From Catenuloplanes atrovinosus (GTDB lineage: Bacteria > Actinomycetota > Actinomycetes > Mycobacteriales > Micromonosporaceae), in the NCBI RefSeq assembly GCF_031458235.1, contig NZ_JAVDYB010000001.1:1509001-1573000 (forward strand): 64,000 bases of DNA, written 5' to 3'. A program made the translations under genes and the position numbers. Below, one piece after another: positions 34,640 through 43,492 of this stretch. The notes under the pieces are model-generated. The model worked only from the letters and a program-made list of their open reading frames with translations, did not search any database and was not told where the DNA came from. Each line of letters opens with the position of its first letter. Position 1 is the stretch's first letter.

Positions 34640-35578
34640 TCAGGCGACGACCGCGCGCGGCGCGCTGCACGCCGTGACGATCTCGTCGAGCACCCGCGCC
34701 GCCTCCTCGTGCGGCACCTGGCAGGTCCCGGCCGCGAGGTGACCGCCGCCGCCGTACCGCAGGCAGATCGAGCCGACGTCCACCGGCGAGCTGCGGTCCA
34801 CGATCGACTTGCCGACCGCGAACACCGTGTTCAGCTTCTGCCGTCCCCAGATCACGTGCACGGAGACCCGCGCCTCCGGATAGAGCGCGTAGACCATGAA
34901 CCGGTTGCCCGCGTGGATGATCTCCTCGTCCCGCAGGTCCACCACGACCACGTCGTTGGTGATCGTGCTGACCCGCTTGAGCTGTGCCACGAAGAGTTCC
35001 GACTGGTCCCGGTAGAGCCGCACCCGCTCGGCCACGTCCGGCAGCGCCAGGATCTGCTCCACGTCCTGGTGGTGCAGGCAGGCGTCGATCAGCTGCATCA
35101 TGAGCTGGTAGTTCGAGATCCGGAAGTTCTGGAACCGGCCCAGTCCGGTGCGGGAGTCCATCAGGTAGTTGAGCAGCGTCCAGCCGGTCGGCCGGAGGAT
35201 CTCCTCCACGCTGTACGCGGCAGAGTCCGCCTTGTCGACCGCGTCCATCAGGTCGAACGACAGGTCCGGGAAACGGGCCACGCCGCCGTAGTAGTCGTAG
35301 ACCACGCGCGCGGCCGACGGCGCGCTCGCGTCGATGACGTGGTTGGCCGGCTTGCCCTCGACCCGCAGCGTCTCGGAGTGGTGGTGGTCGAAGACCAGGT
35401 GCGCCTGTGGTGCGTACGGCAGGTTGGTCAGGATGTCGGTCGGCCGGATGTCCACGACGCCGTCCTGCACGTCCTTGGGGTGCACGAAGAGCACGTCGTC
35501 GATCATGTCGAGCCGGCGCAGCAGCACCGCGCAGACCAGGCCGTCGAAGTCGCTCCGGGTCACCAGCCGATGCCTCAC
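34640..35578 (-). CDS. DHH-family phosphoesterase
   Basis: The 312-residue protein has the DHH-type metal sites: TRSDFDGLVCAVLL near the N-terminus, FDHHHSE near residue 65, DKADSAAYS, and the C-terminal DHHA1-like GGGGHLAAGTCQV. Relatives include oligoribonuclease NrnA, c-di-AMP phosphodiesterases and exopolyphosphatases; the substrate is not clear here. A GTG at 35578 follows GAGGGACC. Confidence 0.88.
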   Translation of the reverse strand: MRHRLVTRSDFDGLVCAVLLRRLDMIDDVLFVHPKDVQDGVVDIRPTDILTNLPYAPQAHLVFDHHHSETLRVEGKPANHVIDASAPSAARVVYDYYGGVARFPDLSFDLMDAVDKADSAAYSVEEILRPTGWTLLNYLMDSRTGLGRFQNFRISNYQLMMQLIDACLHHQDVEQILALPDVAERVRLYRDQSELFVAQLKRVSTITNDVVVVDLRDEEIIHAGNRFMVYALYPEARVSVHVIWGRQKLNTVFAVGKSIVDRSSPVDVGSICLRYGGGGHLAAGTCQVPHEEAARVLDEIVTACSAPRAVVA

Positions 35579-35630
35579 GTGGGTCCCTCCGGGCCGCTCG
35601 CAGTATTCACCACGGCTCCCATCGGCCCGT

Positions 35631-36377
35631 TCAGTGACGTCCTGAGCGCTTTTGCTCCCTCCTTCCGGCGACCCGGGCGGCCGTCATCGCGTCCCCGACC
35701 GCGGCCCCGCCCTGGTCGTTGTTGAGGAACAGGTAGGCGTCGTCGTCACCGAACGTCTCGTCCAGCCGCCGCACCCACGACCCGAGCGCGTCCCGGCCGT
35801 AGTGCGGCCACGGCGACGCCCGCCCCTCGTGCAGCCGCAGGTAGCCGAAGTCCGTGGTCCGCCAGCGCGGCGTCAGCGGCCGGCTGCGCCGGTCCGCCCA
35901 GCACAGCGCGGCCCCGCGCCGCTCCAGCAGCCGCCGCGTGGCCGGCGTCCACCAGCTCGGATGCCGCGGCTCGACCGCCACCCGCACCCCGCGCGGGAAC
36001 TGCCGCAACGTCTCGTCCAGCGCGTCCAGGTCGATCTGCAGGTTCGGCGGCAACTGCACCAGCACCGGTCCCAGCTTCTCGCCGAGCGCCTCCGCCCGTC
36101 CCATGAACCGCGCCACCGGCTCGGCCGGCTCCCGCAGCCGCTTCACGTGCGTCAGGTACCGGCTCATCTTCACCGCCACCCGGAAGTCCCGCGGGGTGCG
36201 CGCCCGCCAGTCCGCGAACGTATCCCGCTCCGGCAGCCGGTAGAACGCCCCGTTCGCCTCCACCGCCCCGAACCGCTCCGCGTAGTGCTCCAGCCAGAGT
36301 CGCTGCGGCAGCCGCATCGGATAGAACCGGCCGCGCCAGTCCTTGTACTGCCATCCCGACGTCCCGACGAGGATCAC
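35631..36377 (-). CDS. DUF72 family protein
   Basis: The 248-residue protein has the DUF72 TIM-barrel-like pattern: VGTSGWQYKDWRGRFYP at the start, then VEANGAFYRLPERDTFADWRARTP and VRVAVEPRHPSWW. The function of the family is unknown. The start is a GTG at 36377. It lies 53 bp upstream of the DHH gene on the same strand. Confidence 0.88.
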   Translation of the reverse strand: MILVGTSGWQYKDWRGRFYPMRLPQRLWLEHYAERFGAVEANGAFYRLPERDTFADWRARTPRDFRVAVKMSRYLTHVKRLREPAEPVARFMGRAEALGEKLGPVLVQLPPNLQIDLDALDETLRQFPRGVRVAVEPRHPSWWTPATRRLLERRGAALCWADRRSRPLTPRWRTTDFGYLRLHEGRASPWPHYGRDALGSWVRRLDETFGDDDAYLFLNNDQGGAAVGDAMTAARVAGRREQKRSGRH

Positions 36378-36407
36378 CTTCGGTGATTACCCACAAACCA
36401 TGATTTT

Positions 36408-36490
36408 CCCACTCCCGGCGTGGTCACCCCCGCGTGCTCCCGCGGGCACCGGTCGTCGCCGGCGCTCCTCCCTGCCGGTCCCGCGGCGGT
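36408..36490 (+). repeat. Dispersed intergenic element, copy 2
   Basis: The blocks CCCACTCCCGGCGTGGTC, GTGCTCCCGCGGGCACCGGT and CTCCTCCCTGCCGG recur in the same order at 19579-19630 (partly), and inverted at 46815-46900 and 61940-62030. Here it lies between the LacI gene (stop at 36578) and DUF72. No gene is seen in 36378-36577. Confidence 0.6.
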
Positions 36491-36577
36491 CCGGTCCGGT
36501 ACCCGGGGCCTTCTCGACCACGGATTTCGCCGTGCATCGGCCCCGCACGCCGCCACCGGGCGGGCATGGAACGGGTC

Positions 36578-37585
36578 TCAGGCCGTGCCGCGGGGGACGA
36601 GCCGGGTGGGGAGCGTGATGGGCGGTGGGGGAGCGGTGTCGGGGCTGGATTGGATCATGGAGATGAGGGCCTCGGCCGCGGCGGTGCCGAAGCCGGCGCG
36701 GTCCTGGGCGATCGTGGTGAGGCCGGGTGGCAGGAGCGCGGCCAGCTCGATGTCGTCGAAGCCGACGATCGCGAGGTCGCCGGGGACGCGGAGGCCGGCG
36801 TCGGTGGCGGCCTGGAGCGCGCCGACCGCCATCTCGTCGCCGGCCGCGAAGACCGCGGTGGGGGGCGTGTCGAGCCGCAGCAGGCGGTGCGTGGCGGCCC
36901 GGCCGCTGTCCAGGTAGTAATCACCCTCCACCACGTAATCCGGCGGTAGCGGGACGCCGTGCGCGGCCAGCTCCGCGCGGAAGCCGGCCAGCCGGTCGGC
37001 GCCGGGGCCGGGGCGGGACGGGCCGGATATCGTGGCTATCCGGCGGTGCCCGCGGTGCAGCAGGTGGGCGACGGCCTGCCGGGCGCCGCCCGCGTTGTCG
37101 GACGTGACGTAGGTGCAGCACGGCCCGGTCAGCGGCAGGTCCAGCGCCACGCAGGGGATGCCGGCGTCGGCCAGGGCGAGCACCGCCGGGTCGCGGCTGC
37201 CGTTGTCGATCAGGACCACGCCGTCCAGGTTGTGCCGCCGGACCGCCGCGAGATGCCGGTCGGGCGCGTCCGCGCCGGTGGCGAGCAGCAGCAGGTGCAG
37301 GCCGTGCGCGGAGAGCGCGGTCTTCAGCGCGACCAGGATCTCCTGGAGGAACGGGTGCCGCCAGCCGCTGCGCCGGTGGTCGGTGTCCCAGACCAGGCCG
37401 ATCATGTTCGACTTCTTGGTGGCGAGCGTGCGCGCGGACTCGTTCGGCAGGTAGCCGATCTCGGCGGCGGCGGCCTCGACGCGCTGCCGGGTGGCGCGGC
37501 TGACCACCTCCGGCGTGTTGAACACGCGCGAGACCGTGGCGACGGAGACGCCGCAGTGCCGGGCCAGTTCGCGGATCGTCGCCAT
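36578..37585 (-). CDS. LacI-family sugar-responsive regulator
   Basis: The 335-residue protein has an N-terminal LacI-type helix-turn-helix (TIRELARHCGVSVATVSRVFNTPEVVSRATRQRVEAAAAEIGYLPN) and a periplasmic-binding-like effector domain. The start MATIRE is preceded by GAGGTGGTGG. It diverges from a GH1 beta-glucosidase with 61 bp between starts, where a palindrome resembling a LacI operator lies. It probably represses that gene in the absence of a glucoside. Confidence 0.93.
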   Translation of the reverse strand: MATIRELARHCGVSVATVSRVFNTPEVVSRATRQRVEAAAAEIGYLPNESARTLATKKSNMIGLVWDTDHRRSGWRHPFLQEILVALKTALSAHGLHLLLLATGADAPDRHLAAVRRHNLDGVVLIDNGSRDPAVLALADAGIPCVALDLPLTGPCCTYVTSDNAGGARQAVAHLLHRGHRRIATISGPSRPGPGADRLAGFRAELAAHGVPLPPDYVVEGDYYLDSGRAATHRLLRLDTPPTAVFAAGDEMAVGALQAATDAGLRVPGDLAIVGFDDIELAALLPPGLTTIAQDRAGFGTAAAEALISMIQSSPDTAPPPPITLPTRLVPRGTA

Positions 37586-37612
37586 GACCACCACCTCACC
37601 ACAGGAAGGCTA

Positions 37613-37626
37613 TGTAACCGGTTTCA
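37613..37626. promoter_or_regulatory. LacI-type operator between lacI-like and bgl genes
   Basis: TGTAACCGGTTTCA reads as a near-palindrome with the core AACCGGTT at 37616-37623. It lies between the divergent starts, the usual place for a LacI-family operator. The assignment is by position and symmetry. Confidence 0.6.
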
Positions 37627-37646
37627 GGCAGCGTACCATCGTGCCC

Positions 37647-39044
37647 ATGAGCCTGATGGAGATAGATGAGCGTGAGAAGCCGAGGCTACCGGACGTGCCG
37701 GCCGGCTTCGTGTGGGGCACGGCGACGGCCGCGTATCAGATCGAGGGCGGTGCGGCCGAGGACGGGCGCGGGCCGTCGATCTGGGACACGTTCACCCGCG
37801 TGCCCGGCGCCATCGCGGACGGCAGCAGCGGCGACGTGGCGTGCGACCACTACCACCGCTGGGCCGAGGACGTGGACCTGCTCGCCGAGCTCGGCGCGGA
37901 CGCGTACCGTTTCTCGATCTCCTGGTCCCGGGTCCTGCCCACCGGCAGCGGCGCGGTCAACCAGGCCGGGCTGGACTTCTACCGGCGGCTCACCGACCGG
38001 CTGGCCGAGCGCGGCATCCGCCCGTTCGTGACGCTCTACCACTGGGACCTGCCGCAGGCGCTGGAGGAGCGCGGCGGCTGGCGGTCCCGGGACACCGCGG
38101 AGCGGTTCGCCGAGTACGCGGGCGTGGTGGCGGACGCGCTCGGCGACCGGGTGCACGACTGGATCACGCTCAACGAGCCCTACTGCTCCAGCATCACCGG
38201 GTACGCGGAGGGCCGCCACGCGCCCGGCACGCGCGAGGGCCACGGCGCGCTCGCCGCCGTGCACCACCTGCTGCTCGGCCATGGCCTGGCCACCCGGGTG
38301 CTGCGCGAGCGCCGCCCGGACGCGCGCGTCGGCATCACGCTCAACCTCTCGCCGGCCGTGCCCGCCAGCGGCGACGAGGCCGACCTGGCCGCCGCCGCCC
38401 GGCAGGACCTGCTGGTCAACCGCCAGTTCACCGATCCGGTGCTGGCCGGCGCGTACCCGGCGGGCCTGACCGAACTCTACGACGGCGTCACCGACTTCGG
38501 CTTCCGCCGGGACGGGGACCTGGAGATCATCTCCGCGCCGCTGGACTTCCTCGGCGTCAACTACTACTACCGCATCCACGTGGCGGACGCGCCGTTCGCC
38601 GAGCCGGACCCGGCGCGGCGCTCCGCGTACGACATCGGGGTCCGCACGTTCAAGCCGGACGGCGTGCCGGTCACCGACCTCGGCTGGCCGATCGAGCCCG
38701 AGGGCCTGCGCGCCACGCTCACCGGCCTCGCCGACCGCTTCCCGGCCCTCCCGCCGATCTACGTCACCGAGAACGGCCGCGCCGAGCTGGCCCCCGGCCC
38801 GGTCCCGGACCCGGAGCGCATCGACTTCGTCGCCGGCCACCTGGCCGCCGTCCGCGCCGCGATGGACGCCGGCGTCGACGTGCGCGGCTACTTCTACTGG
38901 TCCCTGATCGACAACTTCGAGTGGGCGCGCGGCTACGGCCCCCGCTTCGGCCTGGTCCACATCGACTACGCGACCGGCACCCGCACCCCCAAGGAGAGCT
39001 TCCACTGGCTGCGCGCCGAACTGCGCTCCCGCCGTACCGGCTGA
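37647..39044 (+). CDS. GH1 beta-glucosidase
   Basis: The 465-residue protein is a family 1 glycoside hydrolase. The acid/base is E177 in TLNEP and the nucleophile E375 in YVTENG. The start motif FVWGTATAAYQIEGG and the WDLPQALEERGGW motif are typical. It hydrolyses terminal beta-linked glucosides such as cellobiose. No signal peptide is present, so it is cytoplasmic and needs an importer that is not in this window. It is probably controlled by the divergent LacI protein. Confidence 0.95.
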   Translation: MSLMEIDEREKPRLPDVPAGFVWGTATAAYQIEGGAAEDGRGPSIWDTFTRVPGAIADGSSGDVACDHYHRWAEDVDLLAELGADAYRFSISWSRVLPTGSGAVNQAGLDFYRRLTDRLAERGIRPFVTLYHWDLPQALEERGGWRSRDTAERFAEYAGVVADALGDRVHDWITLNEPYCSSITGYAEGRHAPGTREGHGALAAVHHLLLGHGLATRVLRERRPDARVGITLNLSPAVPASGDEADLAAAARQDLLVNRQFTDPVLAGAYPAGLTELYDGVTDFGFRRDGDLEIISAPLDFLGVNYYYRIHVADAPFAEPDPARRSAYDIGVRTFKPDGVPVTDLGWPIEPEGLRATLTGLADRFPALPPIYVTENGRAELAPGPVPDPERIDFVAGHLAAVRAAMDAGVDVRGYFYWSLIDNFEWARGYGPRFGLVHIDYATGTRTPKESFHWLRAELRSRRTG

Positions 39045-39056
39045 TGGCGTGCGGGT

Positions 39057-39082
39057 CCTGCTCCTCGTGCGGGGGGAGCAGG
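39057..39082. terminator. Terminator hairpin between convergent genes
   Basis: The arms CCTGCTCC (39057-39064) and GGAGCAGG (39075-39082) are perfect complements. It lies between the convergent beta-glucosidase (ends 39044) and the methyltransferase gene (ends 39097). Confidence 0.55.
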
Positions 39083-39096
39083 GCCCGGCGGTGCCG

Positions 39097-39987
39097 TCAC
39101 GCCGGCGGGCGGACGGGTGGGCGGCCCAGGGTGGTGGCGATCGTCGCGATGGCGGCGGGGCCGACGCGGCAGCAGCCACCGATCAGGTGGGCGCCGGTGG
39201 GGATGCCGGCCGGCAGCGTGACCGGGCCGGTCCAGGCGCGGGTGGTCGCGTCCCAGGTCTCGCCGCTGTTGGGGTAGACGACGACGGGTTTGCCGCCGCC
39301 GGCCGCCCGTGCGACGGGGACGGCCGCGGCCGCGTCGGCCGGGGTGCAGCAGTTGACGCCGGTGGCGATGATCGCATCCACTCCGCTGACCAGGGCGAAG
39401 GCCTCGGACAAGGGCTGGCCGGCGCGGGTCCGGGAACCCTCGACGGTGTAGGACAGCCAGGCCGGTACGCCGAGGCCGTCCAGCGCGAGCAGCAGCGCCT
39501 CGGCCTCGCGGGTGTCGGGGACGGTCTCCAGGGCGAGCACGTCGGGGCCGGCCTCGGCGAGGATCTCCAGGCGCGGGCGGTGGAAGGCGGCCAGCCGGCG
39601 CACGCTCAGGCCGTAGTCGCCGCGGTATTCGGAGCCGTCGGCCAGCATCGCGCCGTACGGGCCGGCGGACGCGGCCACCCAGGCGGCACCGCCGGCGGCC
39701 TCGCGGGCCAGCGCCACGCTACGGCGCAGCAGGGCCGCGGCCTCGGTGGAGCCGATGCCGGCGCGGGCGAAGCCGGGCAGCGTGGCCTGGTAGCTGGCGG
39801 TGGTGAGCACCTGCGCGCCGGCGCGCAGGTAGGCGGTGTGCGCGGCGACGATCGCGGCCGGGTCGTCGCGCAGCAGCCGGGCCGACCACAGGCCGCCGGA
39901 CAGGTCCGCGCCCGCGGCCTCGAGCTGCGTGGCGAGGCCGCCGTCCAGCACCACCGGGCCCGCGGCCAGCGCGTCTGCGAGTGTCAC
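39097..39987 (-). CDS. mmuM: Homocysteine S-methyltransferase
   Basis: The 296-residue protein has the zinc-thiol methyltransferase motifs GVNCC and GGCCR with a conserved N-terminal VLDGGLATQLE. It transfers a methyl group from S-methylmethionine (or SAM) to homocysteine to form methionine. The GTG start overlaps the stop of the upstream membrane-protein gene by 4 bp (GTGA), so it appears translationally coupled to the FtsK-like operon. There is no obvious functional link. Confidence 0.92.
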   Translation of the reverse strand: MTLADALAAGPVVLDGGLATQLEAAGADLSGGLWSARLLRDDPAAIVAAHTAYLRAGAQVLTTASYQATLPGFARAGIGSTEAAALLRRSVALAREAAGGAAWVAASAGPYGAMLADGSEYRGDYGLSVRRLAAFHRPRLEILAEAGPDVLALETVPDTREAEALLLALDGLGVPAWLSYTVEGSRTRAGQPLSEAFALVSGVDAIIATGVNCCTPADAAAAVPVARAAGGGKPVVVYPNSGETWDATTRAWTGPVTLPAGIPTGAHLIGGCCRVGPAAIATIATTLGRPPVRPPA

Positions 39988-40637
39988 CCGACGTTCTGTA
40001 CCACGATCGCCAGGCCGGCCGCCACCAGCGCGGACACCACCAGCACGGTCACCGAGCCGGGTTCCAGCACGGCGCCGCGCCGGTCCGCGTAGACCTTCGC
40101 GGCCAGCAGCGCGATGATCGGGCCGAGCGCGAGCGTGAGCAGCAGCGCCAGCACCGGCAGCACCACGGCGAGGTCGCCGCCGAGGGAGCGGCCGGCGGCC
40201 CGCACGCCGAAGCCGGCCAGCCCGGCCAGCACGCCGCCGAGCACGCCCAGCGCGACCAGCACGTTCCGGGTCTGCTCGGGCAGCCCGGGGCGGCGGCCGG
40301 AGCGGGCCAGCTGCGCGTGCGCGTCCAGCAGCCACTCCTCGGCGCCGCGCGGGTCGCCGTCCGGCGGCGTCAGCGGCGTGGGGTGGTGACCCACGCGGCC
40401 GAGGCGTGCGCGGGCCTCCTCCCAGGCGTCGTAGACCCGCATGTCGATGTCCTGGAAGTGGTGTTCGGCGGCCCGCATCCCGGCCTCGGCGTCGGTGGCG
40501 CGCTGCTCGGCCTCGCGGTACTTCGTCTCCGCGTTCGCCACGGTGCGTGCGTACCACTCGTGCGCCTCGGCGCGGTGCGTGTCCACCTCCGCGTCGATGC
40601 CGGCCAGGCCACGGATCAGCTCACGGTAGGAAGCCAT
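39984..40637 (-). CDS. Coiled-coil membrane protein, partner of the FtsK-like ATPase
   Basis: The 217-residue protein has a charged helical N-terminal half (about 15-75; RGLAGIDAEVDTHRAEAHEW and AETKYREAEQRATDAEAG), then three hydrophobic helices in the C-terminal half (LVALGVLGGVLAGLAGF, VVLPVLALLLTLALGPIIALL, VTVLVVSALVAAGLAIVV). Its ATG overlaps the ATPase stop by one base (TGATG). It could anchor the soluble ATPase at the membrane. I recognise no family. Confidence 0.75.
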   Translation of the reverse strand: MASYRELIRGLAGIDAEVDTHRAEAHEWYARTVANAETKYREAEQRATDAEAGMRAAEHHFQDIDMRVYDAWEEARARLGRVGHHPTPLTPPDGDPRGAEEWLLDAHAQLARSGRRPGLPEQTRNVLVALGVLGGVLAGLAGFGVRAAGRSLGGDLAVVLPVLALLLTLALGPIIALLAAKVYADRRGAVLEPGSVTVLVVSALVAAGLAIVVQNVG

Positions 40638-43492
40638 CAGGTCCATCCGTACGGGATGATCGCCTCGGCGACGCGGTGCACCGCCCGGTCGAAGAACAGC
40701 CCGCGCCACGGCCGCGGATACCAGGCCGGGCCGCGGCCGTCCGGGTAGAACTGGGACAGCTCGCTGCCGTGCACGTCCAGCGCCAGCCACGCGCCGATCG
40801 CGTCCGTCCGCGAGCCGATGCCGCCCAGGTCGTCGCGGAGCCGGCCGGGCTGCCGCCACCAGCCGAGCACGTGCGTGTGGTGCTCCGGGCCCGCGGTGAG
40901 GATTCGCCGCAGGTCGTCGAGGCCGGTCGGGGCGGCGGCCGGTTGATCGGGGCCGGCGGGTTTCGGCGCGGCCCCGGCGTGCGCGCCGACCGGCGGGATG
41001 ATGCCGCGCCGCTGAGCCGGGGCCGGACCCGAGCGGGCCAGCCTGGGGGTCACCGCGTCCACCGCGTAGAGCAGCAGGAAGTGCGGTTCGTCGCCCTCGT
41101 CCTCCAGCCCGGCCGCGGTCGCGCGCAGCAGCGCGGTCACGTTGTCCGCGTGGTAGACCGCGGTCCGGTCCGGCGGCAGGATGCCGTGCAGCGCGTCCAC
41201 GGCCAGCGCGGCGGACGCGTCCAGCACCGCGACGGAGAAGCGCGCGCCGCCGTCCGGGTACTGCGCGGCCAGCGAGCGGGCCGCCGCGTTCAGCACCGCG
41301 CAGGCCTCGTCCGCCCGGGTGCCGAGCACGGCCAGGTTGCGGCCGGGCGCGCGGTTCAGCGCCAGCCGCGCGGACCGCGCCTGCACGTCGATCGCCTCGC
41401 CGAGCAGCGCGACCGGCATGCCGGTGGCCCACCGCCGCCCGGCCGGGTCCGCGCCCGGGGCGAGCGACACGAAGTCCGGCGCGGTCTCCAGGCGCGGGAT
41501 CGCGTCGCCGTCGAACAGGCGCGGGGCCAGCGAGCCTTCGGGCCGCCGGGTCCACAGCTCGCGTTGCAGCGAGCCCCACGCCTCCCGGTCGCCGGCCGGC
41601 GGCACGCGCAGGATCCGGTTCGCCTCCGGCGCGCCGGAGTCCGGGTTGACGATCGCGTGGTGGCGGGGCAGCGTGTCCGCGGCCGTGTTCTGCTCCGGCA
41701 GCACCTTGCGCGCCTTGGGCAGTGCGATCCGCAGCGAGAACTGGGCGACCAGCGACGGCCGGCCCCACAGCGCCTCGATGCCGGAGACGTCCTGGCTGGC
41801 CAGGACCAGGTGGATGCCCTGCGAGCGGCCGCGGCGGGCCAGGTCGTCGAGCAGGTTGACCGACTCGGTGACCACCGCGTCGCGGCCGTTGAGCAGCACC
41901 TGGAACTCGTCGATCACGGCCACGATCCGCGGCCAGTGCCCGGCCGGGTCCTCCGCGCGCAGCTCCGGCAGCTTGGTCGCGTCGAACGCCTTGGCCGCGT
42001 CCGCCCGGCGCCGCAGCTCCTCGCCGAGGAACCGCAGCAGCGCCAGCCCGAACTCGCGGTCGGTGTTCACGTTCACCCCGACCAGGCGTACGTGCGGCAG
42101 CCAGCTCGGGTCCCGGCGGCCCGGCGCGAACCGGGCGAACGACACGCCCTCCTTGAAGTCGAGCAGGTAGAACTCCAGCTCGCCGGGGGAGTAGCGGGCC
42201 GCGAGCGCGCCCATCCAGGCGTAGATCAGATTGGTCTTGCCGGTGCCGGACGGGCCCGCGATCAGCGCGTGCGGCGGGTAGTCGGCCAGCGTCACCGGCA
42301 CCGGGCGGCCCTGCGCGTCCTCGCCGACCGGCGCGACCAGGCCCTCCGCGGAGGACTCCCGCCAGAACTCGGCCGGGAGCAGGTCGGCGAACCGGACCGG
42401 GGCCGGACCCTCGGCCGCCCGCCGGGCCAGCGCCGTGGACGTCTCGGTGACCAGCCGCGCCGGCGGTGGCGGGTCGAGCACCACGGGCAGCCCGCGCAGG
42501 CCGCCGACGCGCACCCGGCCGCCGGTGCCGGTGCGTACCCGCTCCACGGCCGGGCCGGACGGCATCGGCAGGCCGCGCACGATCAGGTGCACGCCGCAGG
42601 CCACGCCGGTGCGCGCGATGCGTTCCAGCTGCGCCTGCTCGTGCGGGGTCAGCTCGTCCTTGCGGCCGGCGCCGAGCAGCACCGCGATCCGCCACGGCTC
42701 CGGGCGGCGGCCCTCGGCACGGGCCAGCTCGCGCAGCGACGTGTACGCGCCGGCCAGCACCTTCTCGTTGATCCGCCGGATGTGGTCGACCAGGCCGTCG
42801 AGCAGCCCGGACAGGCCGCCGGGACCGACGAACGTGAGCAGTCCCGCGTTCGCCAGCGCGGCGAAGCCGGCCAGGCCGCCGCCGAGCTGCTCCGGGTCGT
42901 ACCCGGTGATGTGCACCTGGCCCGGCGGGGCGGTGCCGAGCGCGCGCAGCAGCAGCGTGGTGACGACGCGGTCGCCGGTCTCGGCGTATCCGGGCGCGTG
43001 CGCCGGCTCGGCGTCGCCCGCGGCTATCTGCCGCGCGGTCGCGGCGTCCTCCGCCTCGGGCAGCGTGGACAGGTGCACGTGCGCACGGTCAAGGAGCGGG
43101 ACCAGCGCGGGTACGGGTGTGGTGCGGGCGATCCGGACCGCGCCGATCCGCAGCTCCGGCGCCACCTGCCCGCGCTCGGCCGGCGTCGGCTTCCACTCGT
43201 CCCAGCCGTCCCCGGCCGCGCCCGGCGCCTCCCGGTCGCCGGCCTCCGCCGCCTGCCGGGTCAGCGTGGCCAGCTTCGTCGCGTACAGCTCGTCGATCTC
43301 GGCCAGCCGGGCGTCGCGCTGCCGGGCCGCGCGCACCGGCACCTCGTCCGCGACCGTGCCGAGCCGGTCCAGCCGGGCCAGGGCGGTGTCCAGCTCGCGC
43401 TCCGCGTCGGCCAGGTCGCCGCGGGCGCGGCCGAGCGCGTAGGACAGCGCACGGCGCACCTGGTCGACGGAGGTGGTCCGCGAGTCAGGCAT
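40637..43492 (-). CDS. FtsK/SpoIIIE-type ATPase, EccC-like, soluble
   Basis: The 951-residue protein has a helical N-terminus (about 1-85), a first FtsK-like domain without a P-loop (about 190-340), an ATPase with Walker A GPSGTGKT (413-420) and Walker B IVAVIDEF (523-530), and a third, degenerate domain near 700-800. No membrane segment is seen, unlike FtsK or EccC proteins. The multi-domain arrangement resembles EccC, the motor of type VII secretion, more than chromosome-segregating FtsK. It overlaps the preceding gene by 8 bp and the next by 1 bp. The substrate is unknown. Confidence 0.85.
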   Translation of the reverse strand: MPDSRTTSVDQVRRALSYALGRARGDLADAERELDTALARLDRLGTVADEVPVRAARQRDARLAEIDELYATKLATLTRQAAEAGDREAPGAAGDGWDEWKPTPAERGQVAPELRIGAVRIARTTPVPALVPLLDRAHVHLSTLPEAEDAATARQIAAGDAEPAHAPGYAETGDRVVTTLLLRALGTAPPGQVHITGYDPEQLGGGLAGFAALANAGLLTFVGPGGLSGLLDGLVDHIRRINEKVLAGAYTSLRELARAEGRRPEPWRIAVLLGAGRKDELTPHEQAQLERIARTGVACGVHLIVRGLPMPSGPAVERVRTGTGGRVRVGGLRGLPVVLDPPPPARLVTETSTALARRAAEGPAPVRFADLLPAEFWRESSAEGLVAPVGEDAQGRPVPVTLADYPPHALIAGPSGTGKTNLIYAWMGALAARYSPGELEFYLLDFKEGVSFARFAPGRRDPSWLPHVRLVGVNVNTDREFGLALLRFLGEELRRRADAAKAFDATKLPELRAEDPAGHWPRIVAVIDEFQVLLNGRDAVVTESVNLLDDLARRGRSQGIHLVLASQDVSGIEALWGRPSLVAQFSLRIALPKARKVLPEQNTAADTLPRHHAIVNPDSGAPEANRILRVPPAGDREAWGSLQRELWTRRPEGSLAPRLFDGDAIPRLETAPDFVSLAPGADPAGRRWATGMPVALLGEAIDVQARSARLALNRAPGRNLAVLGTRADEACAVLNAAARSLAAQYPDGGARFSVAVLDASAALAVDALHGILPPDRTAVYHADNVTALLRATAAGLEDEGDEPHFLLLYAVDAVTPRLARSGPAPAQRRGIIPPVGAHAGAAPKPAGPDQPAAAPTGLDDLRRILTAGPEHHTHVLGWWRQPGRLRDDLGGIGSRTDAIGAWLALDVHGSELSQFYPDGRGPAWYPRPWRGLFFDRAVHRVAEAIIPYGWT

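Noticed and set aside
40637-43492. Chromosome-partitioning FtsK
   Set aside because: It lacks the N-terminal membrane helices and the C-terminal gamma DNA-recognition domain, and its context is a WXG100-like operon; a motor of another kind is more likely.
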